Shown here piece after piece: positions 17,436 to 24,952 of a DNA stretch of 64,000 nucleotides. The notes below the pieces were generated by a model, which saw only the letters and a program-made list of their open reading frames with translations, was not told where the DNA came from and ran no database searches. Both the position numbers and the translations under genes were made by a program. Source of the DNA: Pyramidobacter sp. C12-8 (GTDB lineage: Bacteria > Synergistota > Synergistia > Synergistales > Dethiosulfovibrionaceae). The stretch covers positions 28,899 to 92,898 of the forward strand of contig NZ_MUHX01000010.1 of assembly GCF_002007215.1 (NCBI RefSeq), given 5' to 3'. Numbering within the stretch: position 1 is the stretch's first letter; each line of letters opens with the position of its first letter.

Positions 17436-18230
17436 GTGAAAAAAGCGGCCCTGTTGTCGATATGCGCGCTGTTTGCCGCGGTTCTCCCCGCTTCGGCGCA
17501 CTTTCAGATGCTCTATACCCCCGAGATGATTCTGGACAAAGGCGGAGAAATTCCCCTGAAGCTTGTGTTCACCCATCCTTTTGAGGCTGGACACACGATG
17601 GACATGGAGACCCCGCAGGAGTTCTTTGTCGTGAACAAGCAAAAGAAGACGGATCTGCTCAAGACGCTGAAGCCCATCACCTGGACGAGCCTGGAGAACA
17701 AGGGCAGGGGCTTTGAGACTTCTTTCAAGCTGAGAGGTATGGGCGATTACGTCTTCTGTCTGGTCCCGGCTCCTTATTTCGAAAAGAGCGAGGACATCTA
17801 TATCCAACAAATCACCAAAATGATCGTAAACAACGGCAGTCTCCCCACGGAGTGGGATGCCGACATGGGGCTCAAGGCGGAGATCGTGCCCTTGGACAAG
17901 CCCTATGCGATCTGGGCCGGCGGGATGTTCCGCGGCGTCGTGAAGAGCGAAGGGAAGCCGGTCCCCTTCGCCGAGGTCGAGGTGGAGTACATGAACCATC
18001 GCCCCGACCTGAAGAAGAACGCCTTCGAAAGGAAGGGCGCGGTCTCCGCTCCCCACGACGCCTTTGTGACTCTGACGATCAAGGCCGACGCCAACGGCAC
18101 GTTCGCTTTCGCCATGCCCAAGGAGGGATGGTGGGGATTTGCCGCTCTGGGCGTCGGCCCTGATACGGAATTCAAGGGCAAGGAGCTCTCGCAGGATGCG
18201 GTGATTTGGGTTCAGGCTGCCAAGATGTAG
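17436..18230 (+). CDS. DUF4198 periplasmic protein (NikK-like), mature N-terminal His
   Basis: The 264-residue precursor starts at GTG 17436 behind AGGAG (17421-17425). The signal peptide ends in A-S-A after residue 21, so the mature protein begins His22-Phe-Gln-Met. DUF4198 proteins such as NikK are extracytoplasmic components of nickel/cobalt uptake systems. Features include HPFEAGHTMDMETP (a His/Met-rich patch near residues 49-62) and the C-terminal PKEGWWGFAALG. Its place in a feo operon points to metal binding or delivery at the cell surface, here probably iron. Confidence 0.85.
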   Translation: MKKAALLSICALFAAVLPASAHFQMLYTPEMILDKGGEIPLKLVFTHPFEAGHTMDMETPQEFFVVNKQKKTDLLKTLKPITWTSLENKGRGFETSFKLRGMGDYVFCLVPAPYFEKSEDIYIQQITKMIVNNGSLPTEWDADMGLKAEIVPLDKPYAIWAGGMFRGVVKSEGKPVPFAEVEVEYMNHRPDLKKNAFERKGAVSAPHDAFVTLTIKADANGTFAFAMPKEGWWGFAALGVGPDTEFKGKELSQDAVIWVQAAKM

Positions 18231-18273
18231 TTCGTTGAGGCACTCTGCGGCAGAGAGAGGAGGTTTTCAGACC

Positions 18274-18423
18274 ATGGGCGCACAGGAGCTGATCGTTGTC
18301 CTGATCGCGCTTGCCGCCGGAGGATACCTGCTTCGCGGCTGGATCGTTTCCGCACGGCAGGGACGCTGCGGCGGGTGCGGATGTGGGTGTGGGGGCAGAA
18401 AATGCCCTCCGGACGAGGAATAA
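18274..18423 (+). CDS. FeoB-associated Cys-rich membrane protein
   Basis: The 49-residue protein has one membrane helix (LIVVLIALAAGGYLLRGWIV) followed by a cysteine-rich tail with RCGGCGCGCGGRKC, the layout of the short FeoB-associated family. ATG 18274 is chosen because GAGAGGAGG lies upstream; an earlier in-frame ATG has no ribosome site. The five cysteines could bind iron or another soft metal on the cytoplasmic face of the transporter. It sits between the two DUF4198 genes. Confidence 0.88.
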   Translation: MGAQELIVVLIALAAGGYLLRGWIVSARQGRCGGCGCGCGGRKCPPDEE

Positions 18424-18499
18424 TCGAGGGAGTTTCGTCCCTCTCGAAAGAATCGACATGACATTCGATGTATACACAACACTAAGGAGGAGAATTTTC

Positions 18500-19315
18500 A
18501 TGCGCAAGATTTTTTCCGTACTGCTTGCAGGGGCGTTTTTTGCGGCTTCTTTCGGCGTTTCCGCCGAGGCTCACGAGTTCTGGGTGAACGCCGAGTATAA
18601 GGACGGCCTTCTCAAGGCCGATTTGGGCTACGGGCACGAGTATCCCGATCCCGAACCCATTGCCGCGGACCGTACGCATCTCTTCGAGCCCTTGAAGCTC
18701 ATTACCGCCGAGGGCGCGACGGAGATGGCCCAGACCGGCGCCGACAACTTCCACTACGAGGCGGCGGCCGACTTGAAAAAAGGCGACTATTTGGTGATCG
18801 GCAACTACAAGCCCACTTTCTGGGCCAAAGGAGCGGAAGGATGGAAACAGGCGGACAAGGCCAAGTACAAGGAACTGACGAAGGCCGATGCGACTTATGC
18901 CGAGGAAGCGGCGATGTACGCCAAGCTCGTCCTGAATCTTGACGGCGCCGAGGGGATGGATGTCATCACCAAGCCGGTGGGACAGCGTCTGGAGATGGTG
19001 CCGCAGGTGAATCCGGCGACGGTGAAGCCGGGACAGCGCTTCCCCGTTCTGATACTCGTCGACGGCAAACCGGCCAAGACGGCGGAAGTGAAAGCCGTTT
19101 ACGCGGGTTTTGCCGGCGACACGAAGGACGGCGATCCCGCCAACGAGTACAAGGCGTTCTATGGGCGTACCGACCTGAAAGGCATCATCAACATCATTCC
19201 CTCGAAAGCCGGCTATTGGAACGCCTCGGTGGAAGTGAAAGTGCCTTATGCCGACAAGACCGTCGCCGACGAGTCCGTCCTGGTATCCCGTCTGACGTTC
19301 ATGATCGCGGAGTGA
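18500..19315 (+). CDS. DUF4198 periplasmic protein, second copy, mature N-terminal His
   Basis: The 271-residue precursor starts at ATG 18500 behind AAGGAGGAG. The signal peptide ends in A-E-A after residue 24, giving a mature chain that begins His25-Glu-Phe-Trp-Val. A LGYGHEYPDPEPI segment near residue 45 and the C-terminal SKAGYWNASVEVKVPY strand region are typical of DUF4198. It is clearly diverged from the other DUF4198 copy, so the two may bind different partners. It is the last gene of the feo operon before a terminator at 19513-19552. Confidence 0.85.
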   Translation: MRKIFSVLLAGAFFAASFGVSAEAHEFWVNAEYKDGLLKADLGYGHEYPDPEPIAADRTHLFEPLKLITAEGATEMAQTGADNFHYEAAADLKKGDYLVIGNYKPTFWAKGAEGWKQADKAKYKELTKADATYAEEAAMYAKLVLNLDGAEGMDVITKPVGQRLEMVPQVNPATVKPGQRFPVLILVDGKPAKTAEVKAVYAGFAGDTKDGDPANEYKAFYGRTDLKGIINIIPSKAGYWNASVEVKVPYADKTVADESVLVSRLTFMIAE

Positions 19316-19512
19316 GCCCGGTTTCACGAGAACGACGAATTCTTATACTATTTCTTGATAAAACGCATGAACACAGTTTACGGGGCGCTGCGGGGAAGTT
19401 CAGTCGCTCGGAACTCCTTCGACTGCTGCGCAGCTCGCCTTGTGAATCTTCCTCGCCGCGCCTCTGTGTTCGGCCTTTTAATTGAGAAATAGTATGAATC
19501 TTACCGCAAACG
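19316..19512. other. Intergenic, no gene seen
   Basis: No frame with a ribosome site is present between the last feo gene and its terminator. The stretch 19380-19480 is GC-rich and irregular, possibly a degenerate repeat. Confidence 0.4.
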
Positions 19513-19552
19513 AGCGGCCCCGCCATTTCTCTTTCAAGGCGGGGCCGCTTTT
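19513..19552 (+). terminator. Terminator of the feo operon
   Basis: AGCGGCCCCGCC (19513-19524) pairs perfectly with 19538-19549, followed by TTTT. It lies about 200 bases after the last gene of the operon. Confidence 0.85.
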
Positions 19553-19593
19553 CAATGGCCGATGGTTCGGGGATCGTCCCGGCATGAAAACGA

Positions 19594-19622
19594 TTGACGA
19601 AGCAGAGCGGGACTGCTAAAAT
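19594..19622 (+). promoter_or_regulatory. Sigma70-type promoter of the ileS leader
   Basis: TTGACG (19594-19599), a 17-base spacer and TAAAAT (19617-19622) predict a start near 19629, about 16 bases before the ribosome site of the leader peptide. Confidence 0.7.
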
Positions 19623-19657
19623 CACATTCAACACTACTTATTACGGAGGTGGAGAAG

Positions 19658-19747
19658 ATGTATGCGGCTGAGTGTCAGTACAAAGGCGTCATTATTATTA
19701 TAGCGGCGGCCGATGCATCGTGTTCTCTTCCTCTGGCGACGCTGTAA
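19658..19747 (+). CDS. Isoleucine-rich leader peptide of ileS
   Basis: This 29-codon frame has its own ribosome site (GGAGGTGGAG, 19645-19654). Its core is KGVIIIIAAA: four consecutive isoleucine codons (ATT ATT ATT ATA, 19691-19702). It ends at TAA 19745-19747, 16 bases before a strong terminator and 131 bases before ileS. Such an arrangement is the hallmark of ribosome-mediated transcription attenuation: ribosomes stalled at Ile codons when charged tRNA-Ile is scarce would let RNA polymerase read into ileS. No T-box sequence was seen. Expression of the peptide is inferred. Confidence 0.8.
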   Translation: MYAAECQYKGVIIIIAAADASCSLPLATL

Positions 19748-19763
19748 TTTGTCGTGGAGCAAT

Positions 19764-19805
19764 ACAGGGAGGACGGGGCGCGGCTCTTTCCTCCCTGTTG
19801 TTTTT
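19764..19805 (+). terminator. Attenuator terminator upstream of ileS
   Basis: ACAGGGAGGA (19764-19773) pairs perfectly with TCCTCCCTGT (19789-19798), followed by TGTTTTT. A competing pairing is possible between CTGTA (19742-19746, at the leader stop codon) and TACAG (19763-19767), which would block the 5' arm. Confidence 0.85.
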
Positions 19806-19878
19806 GCGGTGTGTTCGGACAGGTTCATGAATTCCGCCTATGACGCGGAGCACAATTTAAATCAAGAGGTGAGGCATC

Positions 19879-22641
19879 ATGTCGGTTGACTACAAATCGA
19901 CGCTTCAGCTGCCGGTGACGGAATTCCCCATGCGGGCCGGACTGGCGAAGAGAGAACCGGAAACGGTCAGATTCTGGGAACAGAACGAGATTTATAAAAA
20001 AATGCTGGAGAGCAACAAGGACCGCCGCTCCTTCATGTTCCACGACGGGCCGCCCTACGCCAACGGCGCGATCCACATCGGGCACGCGCTCAACAAGTCG
20101 CTGAAGGACTTCATCGTCAAGTACAAGTCGATGCGCGGCTACTACGTGCCTTACGTGCCGGGCTGGGACACGCACGGGCTGCCCATCGAGCTGAAAGTGC
20201 TCAAGGACGAGCACCTGAACAAGGACACGACGCCGGCGCTCGAACTCCGCTCCAAATGCCACGACTACGCGCTCAAATGGGTGGATGTGCAGCGCGAGGG
20301 CATGAAGCGCCTGGGCTGCTTCTCGCTCTGGGACGAGCCGTATCTGACGTTGAATCCGGAATTCGAGGCCCGCGAGCTGGAAACGCTGGCCACGATCGTG
20401 GAAAAGGGTTTCGTCTACCGCGGTACCAAGCCCGTGTACTGGTGTATCGACTGCCAGACCGCCGAAGCCGCGGCCGAGATCGAGTACGCCGACGTCACGT
20501 CGCCCTCGGTGTTCGTCGCTTATCAGATGGATGATGACGCGGCGGAGCGATTCCCCGCGCTGAAAGGACGCGACGTGAACGTCGTGGTCTGGACGACGAC
20601 GCCCTGGACGCTGCCCGCCAGCCGCGCCGTGACGCTGAACGCCAACTTCGACTACTCGTTTTTCGAGGTGGGCGACAAAGTTTACCTGATCGCCGACGGC
20701 ATGGCCGATTCGGTGTCGCGCGACACTGGGCTCGATTTCTCCAAACGCCTGCTGACCGTCAAGGGCAAAGACTTGGAATTGCTCGCCGCCAATCATCCCA
20801 TGTATCCCTGCAAAACGCCGCTCGTGCTGGCTCCATACGTCACGCTCGAGGCCGGCACCGGCTGCGTTCATACGGCGCCGGCCTACGGCGTCGAGGATTT
20901 CGAGACGGGACAGCGCTATCACATCGAAAATTACAATCCCGTCGACGCCACGGGACATTACAAGTCCGACACGCCCGTCGTCGCCGGCCTGGATCTGGAC
21001 AAGGGCGGCCGCAAGGCGCTGGAAGTGATCGAAGCCAACGGCCGTTTGCTCGGCCTGAAGAAGATCTCGCACTCTTATCCGCACTGCTGGCGCTGTCACA
21101 AGCCCGTCATTTTCCGCTCCACGCCGCAGTGGTTCATCGACGTCGCCGCGTTCAAGAAACGCGCGCTCGACGTAATCGACAACGAGGTGAAATGGATCCC
21201 CGGCTGGGGACACGACCGCATCTACAACATGGTGTCCGAGCGCTCCGATTGGTGCATCAGCCGTCAGCGCGTGTGGGGCGTGCCGATCCCGGCGTTCGAG
21301 TGCGAAGACTGTCATGAAACGATCCTCGATGCCGCCCGTATCCGCCGCGTCGCGGAAAAAGTCGCCGGGGCCGGTTCCGACGTCTGGTGGGCGAGCACGC
21401 CCGAAGAGCTGCTCGGCGATCTGGCGGTCTGCCCTCGCTGCGGCAGTCGTCATCTGAAGAAGGGCGAAGACATTCTCGACGTGTGGTTCGATTCCGGCGC
21501 GAGCCACTTCTCCGTCATGGACGTGCCCAGCCGTCCCTATCTGAACTGGCCGACCGACCTGTATCTCGAGGGGGCCGATCAGCACCGCGGCTGGTTCCAG
21601 ACCTCGCTGCTCACTTCCGTGGCCGTGGCCGAAAAAGCGCCGTACCGGGCCGTCCTGACGCACGGCTTCATCGTCGACGAACAGGGGCGCAAGATGTCCA
21701 AATCGCTGCAGAACGGCGTCGCCCCCGAGAGGATCACGAATCGCGACGGAGCGGACATCCTGCGCCTGTGGGTGGCTTCCGCCGACTATCGCAGCGACGT
21801 ACACATCTCCGACGGCATCATCAAGAACCTGTCGGAGGAATACCGCCGCATCCGCAACACGGCCCGCTTCATGCTCGGCAACCTGAACGGCTTCGAGCCG
21901 GCCAGGGATTCCGTGCCGTTCGGCAAGATGCCCGAATTCGACCGTTGGGCCATGTCGTTGCTGAACCGCGTCGTCGAGCGCGTGACGGAAGGTTTTGAGG
22001 CGTATGATTTCCACATGCCCATCACCGTCATTCATCAGTTCTGCGTGAACGAACTGAGCTCGTTCTATCTCGACGCCAGCAAGGACCGCCTTTACGCCGA
22101 CGCGGCGGACGGCCTGAGCCGCCGCGCCTGCCAGACGGTGATGTGGAAGGCCGTCTGCGCGCTGGCGCGCATGCTCGCGCCCGTGATCAGCTTCACCGCC
22201 GAGGAGATCTGGCAGCAGCTGCGCACGATCGAGCCTTCGCTGGCCGAGAGCGTCTTTCTGGGCGGCTGGCCGGAAGCGGATCCTGCCGAGACGGACGGCA
22301 CGCTTGTGGAAAAATGGGAGAAAGTCCAATTCCTGCGCGGCCTCGTCAGCAAGGCGCTGGAAGCCGAACGCGCCGTCGGCAAGATCGGCCAGGCGCTGGA
22401 AGCTCGCGTCGCCGTCGCCGCGCCCGAGTTCTACAAAAACGCCATGAGCGCCGAGGACTGGGCGATGGTGTGCATCACTTCGGGCTTCGAGTTCGGCGAG
22501 ACGGTGGAAAGCGACGACGACATCCGCGTCGAAGTGTTCCCCGCCAAAGGCACGAAGTGTCCGCGCTGCTGGAAGTACGAAGAGACGTCTCACGCCGACG
22601 GACTGTGCCGCCGCTGCGCGTGCGTCATTGAGAAAAAGTAG
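19879..22641 (+). CDS. ileS: Isoleucyl-tRNA synthetase
   Basis: The 920-residue class I synthetase charges tRNA-Ile. The HIGH motif is at residues 66-69 (AIHIGHALNK) and KMSKS at 605-609. The editing domain carries WTTTPWTLPASRAVTLN. A C-terminal zinc finger is present with CPRCWKY near 894 and CRRCAC near 910, as in bacterial-type (IleS1) enzymes. The start ATG 19879 follows AGAGGTGAG. Upstream regulation is by a leader peptide with four Ile codons and a terminator. It is followed by a parS-like palindrome at 22659-22692. Confidence 0.98.
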   Translation: MSVDYKSTLQLPVTEFPMRAGLAKREPETVRFWEQNEIYKKMLESNKDRRSFMFHDGPPYANGAIHIGHALNKSLKDFIVKYKSMRGYYVPYVPGWDTHGLPIELKVLKDEHLNKDTTPALELRSKCHDYALKWVDVQREGMKRLGCFSLWDEPYLTLNPEFEARELETLATIVEKGFVYRGTKPVYWCIDCQTAEAAAEIEYADVTSPSVFVAYQMDDDAAERFPALKGRDVNVVVWTTTPWTLPASRAVTLNANFDYSFFEVGDKVYLIADGMADSVSRDTGLDFSKRLLTVKGKDLELLAANHPMYPCKTPLVLAPYVTLEAGTGCVHTAPAYGVEDFETGQRYHIENYNPVDATGHYKSDTPVVAGLDLDKGGRKALEVIEANGRLLGLKKISHSYPHCWRCHKPVIFRSTPQWFIDVAAFKKRALDVIDNEVKWIPGWGHDRIYNMVSERSDWCISRQRVWGVPIPAFECEDCHETILDAARIRRVAEKVAGAGSDVWWASTPEELLGDLAVCPRCGSRHLKKGEDILDVWFDSGASHFSVMDVPSRPYLNWPTDLYLEGADQHRGWFQTSLLTSVAVAEKAPYRAVLTHGFIVDEQGRKMSKSLQNGVAPERITNRDGADILRLWVASADYRSDVHISDGIIKNLSEEYRRIRNTARFMLGNLNGFEPARDSVPFGKMPEFDRWAMSLLNRVVERVTEGFEAYDFHMPITVIHQFCVNELSSFYLDASKDRLYADAADGLSRRACQTVMWKAVCALARMLAPVISFTAEEIWQQLRTIEPSLAESVFLGGWPEADPAETDGTLVEKWEKVQFLRGLVSKALEAERAVGKIGQALEARVAVAAPEFYKNAMSAEDWAMVCITSGFEFGETVESDDDIRVEVFPAKGTKCPRCWKYEETSHADGLCRRCACVIEKK

Positions 22642-22658
22642 TCTGGAATAAATCGAAA

Positions 22659-22692
22659 CGCCGAAAATGTTCCACGTGGAACATTTTCGGCG
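22659..22692. other. parS-like ParB binding site within a 34-bp perfect palindrome
   Basis: The core TGTTCCACGTGGAACA (22668-22683) is a perfect 16-bp palindrome that matches the known chromosomal centromere site parS (GTTCCAC half-sites, as in Pseudomonas; close to TGTTTCACGTGAAACA of Bacillus). The symmetry extends nine bases further on each side, with CGCCGAAAA to the left. No T-run follows, so it is not a typical terminator, although an RNA hairpin after ileS would form. Confidence 0.65.
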
Positions 22693-22758
22693 GACAGAGT
22701 ACAATGAAGGGAGCGAAGATTCTTCGCTCCCTTTTATGATGGAGTGGTGATCGATCGA

Positions 22759-23703
22759 ATGGAAAACGCGAATCGCGAAATTTACGAGCTGGCTGTCCCC
22801 GAAGAGGATTCCGGCGCGCGCCTTGACCTTTTTCTCGCCGGCGAACTGTCGCTGTCGCGCAGCCGCGTCCGCGCCCTGCTCGACGGCGGGGCCGTGACGT
22901 GCGAACAGGTGAGGAAGATCCGCCCGGCGTTCAGGATCCAGCCCGGGCAGGTATATCGCGTGGAAATTCCCGAGGCCGCGCCGGCGGAGATCGCGGCGCA
23001 GGACGTGCCTTTTGACGTGGTCTACGAGGACGACGACGTGATCGTGGTCAACAAACCGGCGGGCGTGGTCGTGCATCCCGGCGCCGGGCGTCCCGACGGC
23101 ACGCTGGTCAACGGCCTGATGTTCCGCTATCCGGAGATCGGCCGCATCGGCGATTCGGTGCGCCCCGGCATCGTTCACCGTCTCGACGTGGGCACGTCGG
23201 GGCTGATGGTCGTGGCCCGCAGCGACGCGGCTTTTCGCGGCCTGACGGAGGCGTTTCAGGCGCACGAAGTGCTCAAGGAGTATCTGGGGCTTGGCGTCGG
23301 TACGCTGAGATCGTCCGAAGGCACGGTGAACGCCCCGATCGGCCGCGATCCTCACAATCGCCTGAAGATGTGCGTGTCGTGGGACGGGCGCGAAGCCGTG
23401 ACCGATTACAAAGTCCTCTGGACGCGGGCGCGCTACACTCTGATCAGGGTACGGCTGCACACGGGGCGCACGCACCAGATCCGCGTGCACATGCGCGCGC
23501 TCGGCTGCTCGCTCGACGGCGACACGCTCTACGGCCCCAAGGATCCGGCGCAGCACATCCTCAAAGATCGCGTGTTTCTGCATTCGTGGCGGCTGGGGTT
23601 CCGCCATCCCGTCGGCGGCGAGCGGCTCGAATTCCGAGCGCCGCTGCCGCCGGAACTGATCGCGGCGCTGCGCGTGCCGCTGTCGCAGCCGCAAGACGCG
23701 TGA
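22759..23703 (+). CDS. RluA/RluD family 23S rRNA pseudouridine synthase
   Basis: The 314-residue protein has an N-terminal S4-type RNA-binding domain (about residues 15-75, GARLDLFLAGELSLSRSRVRALL) and the catalytic domain with the active-site aspartate in HRLDVGTSGL near residue 140. RTHQIRVHMRALG near 238 is another family motif. ATG 22759 is favoured because GGTGATC (22747-22753) can pair with the 3' end of 16S rRNA five bases before it; GTG 22744 and GTG 22747 are alternatives. RluD, which modifies helix 69, is the likely subtype but is not certain. Confidence 0.93.
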   Translation: MENANREIYELAVPEEDSGARLDLFLAGELSLSRSRVRALLDGGAVTCEQVRKIRPAFRIQPGQVYRVEIPEAAPAEIAAQDVPFDVVYEDDDVIVVNKPAGVVVHPGAGRPDGTLVNGLMFRYPEIGRIGDSVRPGIVHRLDVGTSGLMVVARSDAAFRGLTEAFQAHEVLKEYLGLGVGTLRSSEGTVNAPIGRDPHNRLKMCVSWDGREAVTDYKVLWTRARYTLIRVRLHTGRTHQIRVHMRALGCSLDGDTLYGPKDPAQHILKDRVFLHSWRLGFRHPVGGERLEFRAPLPPELIAALRVPLSQPQDA

Positions 23704-23727
23704 CGCTCTGAACGGGATGCCGCGGCT

Positions 23728-23755
23728 GAATATTTTATCGGCGATAAAAATATTC
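23728..23755. promoter_or_regulatory. AT-rich inverted repeat upstream of the TRAP promoter
   Basis: GAATATTTTATC (23728-23739) is repeated in inverse orientation at 23743-23755 with one extra A. It lies 35 bases upstream of the TRAP promoter and could be a regulator site or a weak terminator of the pseudouridine synthase gene. Confidence 0.4.
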
Positions 23756-23789
23756 ATGCGCAAAAAACGCGCGCACGGCGCCGCGTCGA

Positions 23790-23818
23790 TTGAAAAGTTT
23801 ATTTTTGTAGAGTATAGT
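23790..23818 (+). promoter_or_regulatory. Promoter of the TAXI-TRAP operon
   Basis: TTGAAA (23790-23795), a 17-base AT-rich spacer and TATAGT (23813-23818) form a near-consensus promoter. A GAGG/CCTC hairpin is possible in the short leader (23837-23861). Confidence 0.75.
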
Positions 23819-23883
23819 TAGCCTGCTCGTCATTCCGAGGTTCTCCCCCGACGGGAGCCTCGCTATTATTGAAGGAGGAAAAA

Positions 23884-24855
23884 ATGAGAAGAAACGCATG
23901 GACAGCATTGGCCGTCGGCGCGGCGTTGACTGTGGGAGCCGCGGTTTCGTTCGCGGCCGATCACAAGATCTCCGGCAGCTTTCTGATGGGGACGGGCAGC
24001 GCCACGGGGAATTACTATTCCTTCGGCAGCGTGCTCGCGCAGGTTATCAACAGCCATACCGGCGCCAACATCACCGTCAGTTCCACGGGCGGCTCGGTGG
24101 AGAACGTGCGCCTTCTCAAAAAGGGCGAAAACGAGATGGCGCTGGTGCAGACGGACGTGAACAGCTACGCTCTGAACGGCGTGGAGCAGTTCGCCAGCGG
24201 CGCGGTGACGAATTTCTCGGCGATCACGGCCTGCTATCCCGAAATGGTGCAGATCGTGGCGAGCAAAGCCAGCGGCATCAAGAGCGTGGCCGACATGCGC
24301 GGCAAGCGCATCTGCGTGGGCGCGGTCGGCTCGGGATACGAGGTGGCGGCCCGCCAGATTCTCGGCATTTACGGCATGAACTACGACGACATCGACGAGC
24401 GCTTCCTGAGCCAGTCGGAGGGCAAGAACGCCCTTCAGGACGACCAGATCGACGCGTTCTTCATGTGCTCGGGCTATCCCAACGCCAACGTGACGGAGCT
24501 GTCGCTGATGGGCAAGATCGAAGTGATCTCCATCGACGACGAGCATTTGAAGCTGCTGCAGGAGAAGTATCCGTTCTACGCGCCGTTCACGACGCCCGAC
24601 GATCAGTACAATCTCGGCCATCCCGTCACCTCGGTGGCGGTGATGTCGATGCTGGTGGTACTGAACGAGATCTCCGACGACGACGTGTACGCGATGACGG
24701 CGGCGATCTACGATCATCTCGACGAGATCCGCGCGCTCAACAAGAAGGGCGAATACATGTCGTTCGAAGGCGCTTTCCGCGGCATCCCCGGCAACATCCA
24801 TCCCGGCGCGGCCCGCTTCTACGAGGAGAAAGGGCTGAAGGTCCCCGGAAAGTAA
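23884..24855 (+). CDS. TAXI family TRAP transporter solute-binding protein
   Basis: The 323-residue periplasmic binding protein belongs to the TAXI class of TRAP importers. A signal peptide ends near AVSFAA (residue about 23). The family motif GTGSATGNYYSFGSVLAQVI follows at about residues 36-55, with STGGSVENVRLLKKGE next. ATG 23884 follows GAAGGAGG. It precedes a fused-membrane-subunit gene, separated by a terminator-like hairpin that would raise the ratio of binding protein to permease. Substrates of the class are mostly dicarboxylates or amino acids such as glutamate; the sequence does not tell which. Confidence 0.93.
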   Translation: MRRNAWTALAVGAALTVGAAVSFAADHKISGSFLMGTGSATGNYYSFGSVLAQVINSHTGANITVSSTGGSVENVRLLKKGENEMALVQTDVNSYALNGVEQFASGAVTNFSAITACYPEMVQIVASKASGIKSVADMRGKRICVGAVGSGYEVAARQILGIYGMNYDDIDERFLSQSEGKNALQDDQIDAFFMCSGYPNANVTELSLMGKIEVISIDDEHLKLLQEKYPFYAPFTTPDDQYNLGHPVTSVAVMSMLVVLNEISDDDVYAMTAAIYDHLDEIRALNKKGEYMSFEGAFRGIPGNIHPGAARFYEEKGLKVPGK

Positions 24856-24895
24856 ACGGCGCGCGGCCGCGGGGCCGCGATTCCATGGCATGATG

Positions 24896-24932
24896 CCGGA
24901 CGGTTCGATCGCTGCGGACCGTCCGGTTTTTT
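24896..24932 (+). terminator. Intra-operon terminator between TRAP binding protein and permease
   Basis: CCGGACGGT (24896-24904) pairs perfectly with ACCGTCCGG (24918-24926), followed by six T residues. Partial read-through is needed for permease expression. Confidence 0.85.
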
Positions 24933-24952
24933 CCTGAAAGGGGAGGCGGCGC

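Noticed and set aside
19825..23763. Minus-strand frame of 1312 codons
   Set aside because: It is antisense to ileS and the pseudouridine synthase gene, both certain; the translation is Arg/His-rich noise.
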